From contig NZ_CP035107.1 in the NCBI RefSeq assembly GCF_004088395.1, positions 1,317,001-1,381,000 of the forward strand: 64,000 nucleotides of DNA. Reading direction: 5' to 3'. This stretch comes from Ornithobacterium rhinotracheale. GTDB lineage: Bacteria; Bacteroidota; Bacteroidia; Flavobacteriales; Weeksellaceae. Below, piece after piece: positions 36,201-43,820 of the stretch (the stretch's first letter is position 1; each line of letters starts with the position of its first letter). The notes beneath the pieces were generated by a model. That model worked only from the letters and a program-made list of their open reading frames with translations. It did no database searches and had not been told where the DNA came from. Position numbers and translations under genes: made by a program.

Positions 36201-36537
36201 CAACTTGCCAAGAATCATCGGTCGTGATACGCCTGAGGCAGGAAATGCCTACAATTGGTTTGGAGGCGTAGATGATATGAACACCTATTATGCTTTTCAA
36301 AATTTAGCTAAGGATATGAGCTATTTTAGATTTACCAGCATCCGATTGGCCTACGATTTCCCTAAAGAATGGGTGAAACAAGCGGGAATTTCTAATGTAA
36401 AATTTACGGTAGAAGGGCGAAATCTTTTTGTCATCAGCAATGGACACAAAAACTATTTTGACCCTGAAACTTACGGAAGTATCTATGCACAACCTATTCA
36501 GAAATCGGTAACCGTTGGGTTTAATCTTCAATTTTAA
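33202..36537 (+). CDS. SusC/RagA family TonB-linked outer membrane protein (1)
   Basis: The 1111-aa protein has a signal peptide, a CarboxypepD-regulatory-like N-terminal domain (ISGTVKDKEGYPVVGASV) and a TonB plug (SIQIRGNSSLNG, then LKDASATSIYGARAANGVI, the diagnostic SusC block). A 22-strand barrel follows, ending in the aromatic VGFNLQF. It imports bulky nutrients across the outer membrane with its SusD lid, powered by TonB-ExbBD. With a protease upstream, RagA-like peptide uptake is more likely than glycan uptake. Confidence 0.93.
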   Translation: MKKIILPVAIVLPMVLYAQNRTISGTVKDKEGYPVVGASVYVPNSVVGEKVTDGTISNNALGTITDDHGNFNLEVPKSAKKLTFGYDGFDTETIDLTSKSVYHVVLRSVFDDLNLKEVVATGYQKIEKRKLTSSVVDISMDKINQKGVSSVDQMLQGQAAGVSITPQTGSPGQLSSIQIRGNSSLNGVKDPLWVIDGVPMEGNDVPNLKDKNNLDDLRNYSIAGLNPDDIESITILKDASATSIYGARAANGVINVVTKRGKKGNLNINITANTFINFMPDFNRINLLDTNEKVDFELSLAKRKDLSFRSGNGNVARIISAANELDNYKNGKGLSAETLAKINALRNNQIDWWKELYRTSINQQYSASISGGGDRNNYYFSLGYYDEKASLQQVGFKRFNLTLKDDFKINDKIKLGVSILGASIIQNKYLTDAGAFTNPNYYSRVVNPYQLIYNADGSYAYDENINPNLRTDSDFVKFNIIEERENTQNTLKTLQMMSNFDLEYKITKGITFNSLLGLQVERNRSEKYANENSYYNRAYVAGTRYYDSSTKTNKYWLPLGGILKNSSTDFFNYMWRNSLNLEKKIGKSELSGLAGIEIRKDKKEIINTNTFGYNDRNLNNIPVIFRNSSDALDENYRPFKNLEYENAYVSFFGTASYTYDNRYTVFGSLRYDGSNLFGVDPKYKYLPIWSVAGAWNVSNEAFFEPAKEVISNLRLRTSYGFQGNIDKSTSPFVVGNYSTASITQGNTENTIVVLSPPNDKLRWEKTENLGFGLDLGLFRNRVNLVLDWYDRKSTDLITLKNLPQETGFTSTSINYGSITNRGFEIGINTTNISTEDFRWTTSFNISTNKNELISAQPSPNQKRPLGLNKPNDAIWTVPFAGLDKNGLPVFEKDGKIVSTNDFFALEDPYAAFMPGYFVQSNLNETQRLALFQYQGYNSPKWFGGLSNNFSYKNFEFGISGTFVIKKTVLAQPSYNFTQVDPGQNYQNEILNAWSPENTGSNLPRIIGRDTPEAGNAYNWFGGVDDMNTYYAFQNLAKDMSYFRFTSIRLAYDFPKEWVKQAGISNVKFTVEGRNLFVISNGHKNYFDPETYGSIYAQPIQKSVTVGFNLQF

Positions 36538-36553
36538 AAATTAGAATTTAATC

Positions 36554-37879
36554 ATGAAAAAACTACTTATAACATTAAGCCTTATTTCATCTTTTGCAAT
36601 GATCTCGTGCGATGATTATTTAGACATTCAGCCTAAAGATCGCGTGATTCCGAGCACTCTGCAAGAATATCGTGAGTTGCTCACTTCGGGCTACAATGCT
36701 TTTCCCAATGCCAAAAGCAAAGCCAGTGTTCGCACGGATGAATTAGAAATAAATCCTAAAGATTTTTCTGCCAATAATTATAAAGATATCTTTCTCTGGA
36801 ATGATAGAGATTACGATGCAGAAACTTCGGAATTCAGCTACGATCTTTTGTACAGAAGTATTTTCTACACCAACGAGGTCATCAATCATGTAGGAAAACT
36901 GCAAAGCAACGAGGAACAAAAACAGCTCCTTGCCGAAGCACATGCACTGCGTGCCTATACTTATTTTGAACTGGCGAATCTTTTTGCCAAACCTTATAAT
37001 GCACAAAATACCGAGGAAAAAGGCGTCCCAATTGTACTAACAACCGATCTGGAAAAAGAAAACAGACCAGAGAGCATTGCTAAAATTTATGCTTTAATCG
37101 AAGATGATTTAGCCAAAGCTGAAAGCCTAATGCATATCGAAAAAGCGGATAACAAAACACCTTATCGTTTTTCTAAAATTTCGCTCAATGCACTGATTTC
37201 TCGTGTGGCTTTATACAAAGGCGAATGGCAGAAATCTATTGATTATGCCAACAAAGTTTTGGCTAAAAATAGCAATTTGCTTGATTTAAATAAAAATGAA
37301 GATAACATTTTGCCCAACCAAGTAAGTTCGCCAGAAAACATCATGGCACTGGATTATGCCATAGATAGCAAAGTAAGACAATTGGCTTTTGTGAGCGATG
37401 AGTTGCTTAAATTGTACGACCAAAATGATGATTTAAGATTTTCGCTATATTATACACAAGTAAAGGACAGCGATAAATACCAAACGGTAAAAGGCAATAA
37501 TACCGATTTTAAATGCTCTTTTAGAATTGGAGAAATTATGCTTGTAAAAGCCGAAGCACTTTTAAAATTAAAGCAAGAAGACGAAGCCAAAGAAGTTTTA
37601 AACCAATTGGCTAAAACTCGTTACAATGCCGAGGGGCTTAAAAAATTCAGTGAAAATTTAAATTCTTTAAACGGAGAAAATCTTTGGACAGAATTTATGA
37701 ACGAGCGCCAACGCGAAGTAGCTTTCGAGGGCTATCGCTGGTTTGATTTACGCCGAAACGACCAAAAAGAAATCAAACATACTTACAATGATGTAGAAAG
37801 AATTTTGCAGAAGAACGATCCTCGCTATACGATTGCTTTCCCAAAAAGTGCTCGACAAGAAAATCCGTTTTTGCAATAA
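36554..37879 (+). CDS. SusD/RagB family surface lipoprotein (1)
   Basis: The 441-aa protein has a lipobox (LISSFAMISCDDYLDIQPKD). The TPR-like helical fold shows LAEAHALRAYTYFELANLFA and the C-terminal MNERQREVAFEGYRWFDLRR, both classic for SusD. It forms the ligand-binding lid of the SusC barrel encoded 16 bp upstream. A strong bidirectional terminator follows. Confidence 0.93.
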   Translation: MKKLLITLSLISSFAMISCDDYLDIQPKDRVIPSTLQEYRELLTSGYNAFPNAKSKASVRTDELEINPKDFSANNYKDIFLWNDRDYDAETSEFSYDLLYRSIFYTNEVINHVGKLQSNEEQKQLLAEAHALRAYTYFELANLFAKPYNAQNTEEKGVPIVLTTDLEKENRPESIAKIYALIEDDLAKAESLMHIEKADNKTPYRFSKISLNALISRVALYKGEWQKSIDYANKVLAKNSNLLDLNKNEDNILPNQVSSPENIMALDYAIDSKVRQLAFVSDELLKLYDQNDDLRFSLYYTQVKDSDKYQTVKGNNTDFKCSFRIGEIMLVKAEALLKLKQEDEAKEVLNQLAKTRYNAEGLKKFSENLNSLNGENLWTEFMNERQREVAFEGYRWFDLRRNDQKEIKHTYNDVERILQKNDPRYTIAFPKSARQENPFLQ

Positions 37880-37906
37880 TTTTTAAGACTTAATACCCAA
37901 AAAAAG

Positions 37907-37941
37907 AAACCGTTTCAAATATAATTTTGAAACGGTTTTTT
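37907..37941. terminator. Bidirectional terminator between susD and prfC
   Basis: A 13-bp perfect stem AAACCGTTTCAAA / TTTGAAACGGTTT with an A run before it and a T run after it; it serves both convergent genes. Confidence 0.88.
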
Positions 37942-37971
37942 ATATTTAAAAATATATTAAAATCCTATTTT

Positions 37972-39564
37972 TTAAAATTCACTCACCATGTGCAATTGAA
38001 TGCTTGGGTACTTCTGTTGCGTCATTTGAATGGTAAACGCACTATCTGCCAAAAACACCAACTGATTGTATTTATCTCTGGCAAGATACTTTTGCTTTAC
38101 ACGCAAAAAATCTTGGAATTCTTCTGATTTTTCGTCTTCGCATTCCACCCAGCAAGCTTTGTGGATATTGATGTTTTCGTAAGACACCTTAGCATTGTAT
38201 TCGTGTTCTAGGCGGTATTCGATTACTTCAAACTGCAAAGCTCCCACGGTACCGATGATTTTACGATTGTTATATTCAAGAGTAAAGAGCTGAGCCACCC
38301 CTTCGTCCATTAGCTGGTCTATCCCTTTTTCAAACTGCTTTGCCTTCATCGGGTCTGCATTGTTTACATACCTAAAATGCTCTGGCGAGAAACTCGGAAT
38401 CCCTTTAAAATTCAATTTTTCGCCCTCGGTAAGCGTATCCCCAATTCTGAAATTTCCTGTATCGTGTAATCCTACGATATCGCCTGGGAAACTTTCATCT
38501 ATAATTTCCTTCTTGTCCGCAAAAAACGCATTTGGACTACTGAATTTCAAGTTTTTGTCTTGGCGAACATGCAAATATGGCTTATTTCTCTCAAATTTGC
38601 CTGACACCACTTTCACAAATGCCAATCTGTCACGGTGTTTAGGATCCATATTGGCATGAATTTTAAACACAAAACCTGTAAATTTATCTTCATTTGGCTC
38701 CACCAAACGCGTATCGCTCTGCTTGGGCATAGGATTTGGCGCAATATCTATAAAGGCATCAAGCAATTCTTTTACTCCAAAATTATTTAAAGCCGAACCA
38801 AAAAACACTGGCTGCAATTCGCCTTTTAAATAGGCTTCGCTATCAAAAGCAGGATACACCCCATCGATTAAATCAAGCTCTTCGCGCAAAGTTTCAGCGG
38901 CTTCTTCTCCGATGATTTCATCTAATTCTGGATTGTTGATATCTTCAAACTCAATGGCTTCGCTCACTTTTTGTTTGTTTTGAGCACTAAACAATTGAAT
39001 GTTTTTCTCGTAAATGCTATAAATCCCTTGGAAACGCTCCCCCATTCCAATTGGCCAAGAAAGTGGCGTAACCGAAAGGTTTAATTTTTGCTCCACCTCA
39101 TCAAGCAAATCAAAGGCATCTTTCCCTTCTCTATCTAATTTATTGATAAACACTAGCATCGGGATATTGCGCATACGGCAAACCTCTACCAATTTTTCGG
39201 TTTGTTCCTCCACCCCTTTTGCCACATCTATCACGACAATCACACTATCTACTGCAGTGAGTGTGCGATAAGTATCTTCGGCAAAATCCTTGTGACCAGG
39301 CGTGTCTAGAATATTGATTTTCTTATCTCTATATTCAAAAGCAAGCACCGAAGTTGCTACGGAAATACCTCTCTGGCGTTCGATTTCCATAAAATCGGAA
39401 GTGGCAGACTTTTTAATCTTGTTGGATTTTACCGCACCCGCCTCCTGAATCGCTCCACCGAAGAGCAAAAGCTTTTCTGTAAGCGTAGTTTTTCCCGCAT
39501 CTGGGTGTGAAATTATCCCAAAAGTTTTCCTTTTATTTATCTCTTTTTCAAGCAGTTTAGACAT
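37972..39564 (-). CDS. prfC: Peptide chain release factor 3
   Basis: The 530-aa translational GTPase removes RF1/RF2 from the ribosome after termination. G1 SHPDAGKTT, G3 DTPGHKDF and G4 NKLDRE are visible, with the RF3 signature RQRGISVATSVLAF. I prefer the start at 39564 (MSKLLEKEINKRK) over the longer frame to 39618, because a -7 box TATCTTTG lies just upstream within that extension. Confidence 0.93.
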   Translation of the reverse strand: MSKLLEKEINKRKTFGIISHPDAGKTTLTEKLLLFGGAIQEAGAVKSNKIKKSATSDFMEIERQRGISVATSVLAFEYRDKKINILDTPGHKDFAEDTYRTLTAVDSVIVVIDVAKGVEEQTEKLVEVCRMRNIPMLVFINKLDREGKDAFDLLDEVEQKLNLSVTPLSWPIGMGERFQGIYSIYEKNIQLFSAQNKQKVSEAIEFEDINNPELDEIIGEEAAETLREELDLIDGVYPAFDSEAYLKGELQPVFFGSALNNFGVKELLDAFIDIAPNPMPKQSDTRLVEPNEDKFTGFVFKIHANMDPKHRDRLAFVKVVSGKFERNKPYLHVRQDKNLKFSSPNAFFADKKEIIDESFPGDIVGLHDTGNFRIGDTLTEGEKLNFKGIPSFSPEHFRYVNNADPMKAKQFEKGIDQLMDEGVAQLFTLEYNNRKIIGTVGALQFEVIEYRLEHEYNAKVSYENINIHKACWVECEDEKSEEFQDFLRVKQKYLARDKYNQLVFLADSAFTIQMTQQKYPSIQLHMVSEF

Positions 39565-39583
39565 TTTAACTATAAATTTGGCA

Positions 39584-39591
39584 CAAAGATA
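39584..39591 (-). promoter_or_regulatory. Promoter -7 box for prfC
   Basis: TATCTTTG on the minus strand, 19 bp before the chosen prfC ATG. Confidence 0.5.
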
Positions 39592-39738
39592 AGCAATAAA
39601 GTTTATTGCCTCATTCATTTTTGGTACAAAAAATGTACTGGGTTGGGATAAATTGTCAAATTAAAATTAAAAATTGATATTGATGATTTGCGTTTAACTA
39701 AAATTTAAAACAATTATTAATTCAAAATTACAAGAAAA

Positions 39739-40335
39739 ATGAAAAAATCAGTTTTAGCAATCACATTTGCGAGCATTTTGGTATTTAGCTGTTCTAAAAA
39801 AGATAATGCAGCTGTGCAAGAAGAGAACACAACTACAACAGAACAAGTACAACAAGCTGAGGAAGCTGCAGCTGCAGATGTTATCCCTTATGTATTTAAA
39901 GCTAGCGACACTGGAGACTTTGTTACTGCAGAGGTAAAAGGTGAAACTGCTACTTTAAAAGTAGGTGATGCTGAGCCAGTTGAGTTAAAAAAAGAAGGTG
40001 AAGTATACAGCAACGATGCTTATACCTTAAGCCTAAACGGAAACGAATCAACTTTAAATAAGATAGGAAGCGAAGTGGCTTATACATTAATCAGCCCGCT
40101 TTCTTACGAGTATTCTGCTAAAGGTGCTACAGATATCAAAGCTACTTACTACAGCGAAGGAGATAAGTTATTCGTAAAATTAGAGCAAGATGGGCAAGCA
40201 ACTGTTTTGCCACAAACTCAAGCTTGGGCCAAAGGTGCTGAATACAAAGATAACACCACAACTTGGACAAACAAAGGTGATAACACTGCTGAGTATGTTC
40301 AAGGTGATACAAAAGTTGTTTACACTTCTAAATAA
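39739..40335 (+). CDS. Lipoprotein with two MliC-like domains
   Basis: The 198-aa precursor has a lipobox (ASILVFSCSKKD), a Thr/Glu/Ala-rich linker, then two related segments. The first is FVTAEVKGETATLKVGD; the second is KATYYSEGDKLFVKLEQDGQ with AWAKGAEYKDNTTTWTNKGD. The second matches the pattern of MliC (C-type lysozyme inhibitor) domains; the first is more degenerate. It is probably an outer-membrane or periplasmic lipoprotein that could protect against host lysozyme. It is followed by a terminator. Confidence 0.65.
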   Translation: MKKSVLAITFASILVFSCSKKDNAAVQEENTTTTEQVQQAEEAAAADVIPYVFKASDTGDFVTAEVKGETATLKVGDAEPVELKKEGEVYSNDAYTLSLNGNESTLNKIGSEVAYTLISPLSYEYSAKGATDIKATYYSEGDKLFVKLEQDGQATVLPQTQAWAKGAEYKDNTTTWTNKGDNTAEYVQGDTKVVYTSK

Positions 40336-40356
40336 TTTTTAAGTCCAAATAAACTT

Positions 40357-40389
40357 AAAGCGTTCTCATAATAACGAGAATGCTTTTTT
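40357..40389 (+). terminator. Intrinsic terminator after the MliC-like lipoprotein gene
   Basis: GCGTTCTC / GAGAATGC with loop ATAATAAC, followed by TTTTTTT. Confidence 0.8.
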
Positions 40390-40413
40390 TGTTTTATAGA
40401 AATTCCGATTTTA

Positions 40414-40671
40414 TACATTTGTAGTCAAAAAAATATCTGCTATCTGAAGAAACTTATTTTTGCAGTTTGTTTCACACAAAGCCTTTTGCTTTCGGCTCAT
40501 CCCATAAAAAGGTGTGCCGCTCTATGGAGCTAAAAAGACATGGCTGCACCGACATCTTACTTATCGCCAAGCCAAAGATTTATGGTCTGAAAAATCTTTT
40601 TTAATTCGCAGAGATAGCATTTTGCTCAATACCTCAACCTTACGAAATTGTTTTGTTTCGGTTTGAGTAAA
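40414..40671 (+). pseudogene. Decayed gene for a secreted protein
   Basis: A -7 box TACATTTG (40414-40421) is followed by a signal-peptide-like frame KKLIFAVCFTQSLLLSAHPI, without an ATG (CTG or TTG only), that stops after about 30 codons. A frame shift near 40508 gives a longer continuation GVPLYGAKKTWLHRHLTYRQ through RRDSILLNTSTLRNCFVSV and then a stop. I recognise no family. The region between the lipoprotein gene and tadA is otherwise empty. Confidence 0.35.
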
Positions 40672-40679
40672 TCAATTCT

Positions 40680-40720
40680 ATTTTTTCAAGGCTAAACCTA
40701 GCGTTTAGCCTTGAAAAAAT
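40680..40720. repeat. 18-bp perfect inverted repeat at the tadA stop codon
   Basis: Arms ATTTTTTCAAGGCTAAAC and its complement with a 5-nt loop CTAGC. The tadA stop codon lies in the loop. The T run on either strand is part of the stem, not a free tail, so it is not a standard intrinsic terminator. Confidence 0.75.
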
Positions 40721-41135
40721 CTTTGATAATAAGGCTACATTTTTCAGCTAAAACACCGAACTTTTCTTGCGTTTTAGGATGTAAACTTAAGCCCGCTTGT
40801 CGGTAACCTCGGTGCAAGTCTTCTGCCCCAACTACCACCCGATCAATCTGCGACCAGTACAAAGCACCTGCACACATTACACAAGGCTCTAGCGTTACAT
40901 ACAGCGTACAATCTTTTAAATATTTTCCTCCTAAATATGCCGCCGCCGAAGTAATGGCTTGCATCTCGGCATGTGCCGTAACATCGGTAAGGCGTTCGGT
41001 CAGATTATGCGCACGAGCGATGATTTTATCCTTGCACACGATGACTGCCCCCACGGGAATTTCATCGGCTTCGTAAGCTTTTTGTGCTTCGATGTAGGCT
41101 TGCTGCATAAAATATTCATCGGTAAAAATTTCCAT
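40698..41135 (-). CDS. tadA: tRNA-specific adenosine deaminase
   Basis: The 145-aa zinc deaminase has HAE at 55-57 and PCVMC at 84-88. It converts A34 to inosine in tRNA-Arg(ACG), an essential wobble modification. The N-terminus (FMQQAYIEAQKAYEADEIPV) and C-terminal LKDFF-like helix fit TadA rather than a guanine deaminase. Its last codons form a long hairpin. Confidence 0.9.
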   Translation of the reverse strand: MEIFTDEYFMQQAYIEAQKAYEADEIPVGAVIVCKDKIIARAHNLTERLTDVTAHAEMQAITSAAAYLGGKYLKDCTLYVTLEPCVMCAGALYWSQIDRVVVGAEDLHRGYRQAGLSLHPKTQEKFGVLAEKCSLIIKDFFKAKR

Positions 41136-41136
41136 T

Positions 41137-41559
41137 TTAGTTTATTTTCTTAATTAAAACAATTTCAGTCAAGACAACTGCAATTATAATTTTAAAAAAA
41201 TCATTTATAAAAATAGGAAAAACATTATATATAATTAAAAAATACACGAAAACATTTATTGAAATTAAGCATAAATGTATTAGTATTTTATTAGTTTCAC
41301 TATAATTATTTTCAAATACTATTTTTGTGATATTTCCCGAATAAAGATAAGAAAATCCATTCAGTACAAATAGAATAATAGGCACAGTAAATGAAAAAAA
41401 TAATAGAGTCATCAGTGTCTCAATTGTTCCTAAAATTGTACTAGCTTTTGGATATACTAAGGGATAAATTCTTAAAAATTCAAATAAAGAAATTATTAAA
41501 AAACAAAATAATATTTGAACACCTACAATCAAAAAAAATTTTTTTAATCGGATTTTCAT
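41137..41559 (-). CDS. Small integral membrane protein, unknown
   Basis: The 140-aa protein has four likely transmembrane helices (KKFFLIVGVQILFCFLIISL; MTLLFFSFTVPIILFVLNGF; IHLCLISINVFVYFLIIYNV; FFKIIIAVVLTEIVLI). It is very AT-rich. No family is recognised. It lies between the glycosyltransferase and tadA, 1 bp from each, so it is probably co-transcribed. Confidence 0.55.
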   Translation of the reverse strand: MKIRLKKFFLIVGVQILFCFLIISLFEFLRIYPLVYPKASTILGTIETLMTLLFFSFTVPIILFVLNGFSYLYSGNITKIVFENNYSETNKILIHLCLISINVFVYFLIIYNVFPIFINDFFKIIIAVVLTEIVLIKKIN

Positions 41560-41560
41560 T

Positions 41561-42556
41561 TTAAAAATGCCTAGGGAAAGCTTTTTGAGGTTCTTGTTTT
41601 AGTAAATTAATCTTGATTTGGCTTTCCAAAAATCCATAGCCATAATTAGCAAATTGGAGCGCTACTACAAGGAGGCTGAGTGCGCCTACTTGCAGGCTTC
41701 GGTTCTGTATGGTGGCTTGCAGAAGCACGCACGCAAAATATAGTGCATAGAGGTATAGTATATAAGGGAATGCTAAGGCTGCGAGCGCAAGGGCTAGCAA
41801 AAAGCCAAGGCAAAAGAAGGTGGGGAGCCAATAAGTGGGCTTGGTGTAGCTGGGATACAATCGGTTGAGTATGGGGCGAGCTCTGCCAAAGGAGCGTACT
41901 TGCTGTGCGAAACTTTTGAGGGTATTACGGCGCTTGTGCATTACTTTAAGCTCTGGGAAGGAGGCGGACTGAAATCCGAGCTGCCAAAGACGCATACTAA
42001 GCTCTGGGTCTTCGCCAATGCGCATACTGCTGAACCCTCCGCTGGCTTGAAAGGCTTGGCGCGAGAGTCCCATATTGAAGCTTCGAGGTTGAAACTTGCC
42101 AAGGCTATTTTTGGCGCTTCGTATTCCGCCTGTGGTGGCAGTGGCCGTCATACTATAATTGATGGCCTTTTGCAGGGGGGTAAACTCTTGCCCTGCGGTG
42201 TCGGCACCACCATAAAAGTCTGCCCATTGGGTGCTGAGCTTTTGGTGTAGGTGTTCTAAGTAATTGGCGGGAATAAGGGTGTCTGAATCAAAGAAAATGA
42301 AGTAATCGCCCGTGGCGCGCTTCATTCCATAGTTTCTGCTAAGGCCTGCGCCTGAGTTGGGCTTATAGTAATAGGTGATTTTAAGGCTTTTTTGGGCGTT
42401 TTGTATCACGGGTTGCAAATCGGTGGTAGAGCCATCGTCTACCACGATGATTTCAAAGTCTTTGTAAGTCTGCTGAGCAAGGCTTTGTAGCAATTCGTGG
42501 AGTTCGGCGGCTCTGTTGTATACGGCGATGATGATGGAGAATTTAATTTTCTTCAT
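41561..42556 (-). CDS. Glycosyltransferase family 2
   Basis: The 331-aa protein has a GT-A fold: FSIIIAVYNRAAELHELLQS, EIIVVDDGSTTD, then FFDSDTLIP as the DXD-type site, and a C-terminal membrane part of two to three helices. It adds a sugar to a cell-surface glycan at the inner membrane; donor and acceptor are unknown. The gene looks richer in G and C than its AT-rich downstream neighbour. Its stop-to-start spacing suggests an operon with the methyltransferase upstream (14-bp overlap). Confidence 0.85.
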   Translation of the reverse strand: MKKIKFSIIIAVYNRAAELHELLQSLAQQTYKDFEIIVVDDGSTTDLQPVIQNAQKSLKITYYYKPNSGAGLSRNYGMKRATGDYFIFFDSDTLIPANYLEHLHQKLSTQWADFYGGADTAGQEFTPLQKAINYSMTATATTGGIRSAKNSLGKFQPRSFNMGLSRQAFQASGGFSSMRIGEDPELSMRLWQLGFQSASFPELKVMHKRRNTLKSFAQQVRSFGRARPILNRLYPSYTKPTYWLPTFFCLGFLLALALAALAFPYILYLYALYFACVLLQATIQNRSLQVGALSLLVVALQFANYGYGFLESQIKINLLKQEPQKAFPRHF

Positions 42557-43691
42557 TTTCTTGTGGCTTGTCGTAGATTTCGTATTTTATGAACTCGGTT
42601 TCTATTTTTCCGTTGTATAATTTAATTTTTTCGGTGTACCATAGCCCTGTATCTTTGGCTGCCTCAATGTCTGAGGTGATAAACCAAGCGAAGGTATTGG
42701 GGTAATTGTTTTTGAGGGTATCGCCTATTTTTCGGTAAAAATCTTCGGTTTTTACTTCCAATCTTTCGCCATATGGGGGGTTGAAGACGATTAAGAGCGG
42801 GAATTGCTCTTTTTTAGTCTGAAAGAAGTTTACCTGCTTGATTGTGATGAATTCTTGCAAATCTGCGGCTTTGATGTTTCGCTGTGCAACTTTAATCATA
42901 AGCATATTAATGTCGTACCCCGTAATTTTTCCGTGGAATTCTTGTATTTTTTCAATTCTAGTTTGCTTAATTTTTTGGAATAATTGCGGGTTGAAGTCCT
43001 GCCAGTTTTCAAAAGAGAAGTGAGGGCGGTGCAATTGAGGTGGAATGTTCATAGCTATCATTGCGGCCTCAATGAGGAGGGTTGCAGAGCCACACATAGG
43101 GTCTAGGAAGTTTCCTTTGCCGTCCCAGCCAGCAATTTTGAGCAATCCAGCTGCCATTACCTCATTCATCGGCGCAGCGCCTGTTTCTTGGCGGTATCCG
43201 CGCTTGAAGAGTGGCTCGCCGCTGCTGTCTAGCGAAAGGGTTACGGTGGTGTGCGTGATGTGTAGATTTATTACAATGTGGGGCGTGTTTTTTTCGACGC
43301 TGGGGCGTGTGCCTGTTAAATCTCTAAATCTATCGACTATGGCATCTTTTACTTTGAGCGCCGCGAATTGGGAATGCTTAAAATTGGGGGAGTTTACCGT
43401 GAAATCAATTCTAAAAGTTTGGTCGCCACGGAATATTTTTTCCCATTCAAAGTTTTTGACGGCACGGTAAAGCTCGTTTTCGTTCTTTGCCTTAAAGCGC
43501 GTGATTGGTTTTAGAATTCGCACGGCGGTGCGGAGGCTGTAATTGGCCTTGTACATAAAGCCCGTATCGCCTTCAAATTCCACTAATCGGTTTCTTATTT
43601 TCACATTGGCTCCGCCTAATTCTTTGATTTCTTTGGCTAAAATTTTCTCAAACCCATAGAAGGTTTTTGCCTGCATTTTGAAGTTTTCCAT
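42543..43691 (-). CDS. THUMP-domain class I RNA methyltransferase (RlmL N-terminal type)
   Basis: 382 aa from the ATG at 43691. A longer frame to 43742 contains a -7 promoter box (TATCTTTG, 43709-43716) and is rejected. An N-terminal THUMP domain (KTFYGFEKILAKEIKELGG, RIDFTVNSPNFKHSQ) is followed by the methyltransferase FLDPMCGSATLLIEAAMIA and catalytic FNPPYGERL. The family makes m2G on 23S rRNA (RlmL/YcbY N-terminal half) or tRNA. It is standalone here, without an RlmK half. Confidence 0.87.
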   Translation of the reverse strand: MENFKMQAKTFYGFEKILAKEIKELGGANVKIRNRLVEFEGDTGFMYKANYSLRTAVRILKPITRFKAKNENELYRAVKNFEWEKIFRGDQTFRIDFTVNSPNFKHSQFAALKVKDAIVDRFRDLTGTRPSVEKNTPHIVINLHITHTTVTLSLDSSGEPLFKRGYRQETGAAPMNEVMAAGLLKIAGWDGKGNFLDPMCGSATLLIEAAMIAMNIPPQLHRPHFSFENWQDFNPQLFQKIKQTRIEKIQEFHGKITGYDINMLMIKVAQRNIKAADLQEFITIKQVNFFQTKKEQFPLLIVFNPPYGERLEVKTEDFYRKIGDTLKNNYPNTFAWFITSDIEAAKDTGLWYTEKIKLYNGKIETEFIKYEIYDKPQENEEN

Positions 43692-43708
43692 ATGATGATT
43701 TAAGGCTA

Positions 43709-43716
43709 CAAAGATA
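43709..43716 (-). promoter_or_regulatory. Promoter -7 box for the THUMP methyltransferase operon
   Basis: TATCTTTG on the minus strand with TTG 23 bp upstream (43740-43742); sets the start at 43691. Confidence 0.55.
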
Positions 43717-43764
43717 GGAATTTGTTTGAATGTATTGGGCAAAGGTTTGATTTTATGATGGAAT

Positions 43765-43798
43765 GAAAAAAGCCCTGATTTTTGAAATCAAGGCTTTT
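43765..43798 (-). terminator. Intrinsic terminator of the nqr operon
   Basis: On the minus strand AAAAGCC-T-TGATTT / AAATCA-G-GGCTTTT, with a short loop and a continuing T run. Confidence 0.8.
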
Positions 43799-43820
43799 AA
43801 AAAAGGCTTTTATTCTTGGC

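Noticed and set aside
41680-42250. Plus-strand ORFs opposite the glycosyltransferase gene
   Set aside because: They lie antisense to a well-supported GT2 gene and show no domain or start signal.
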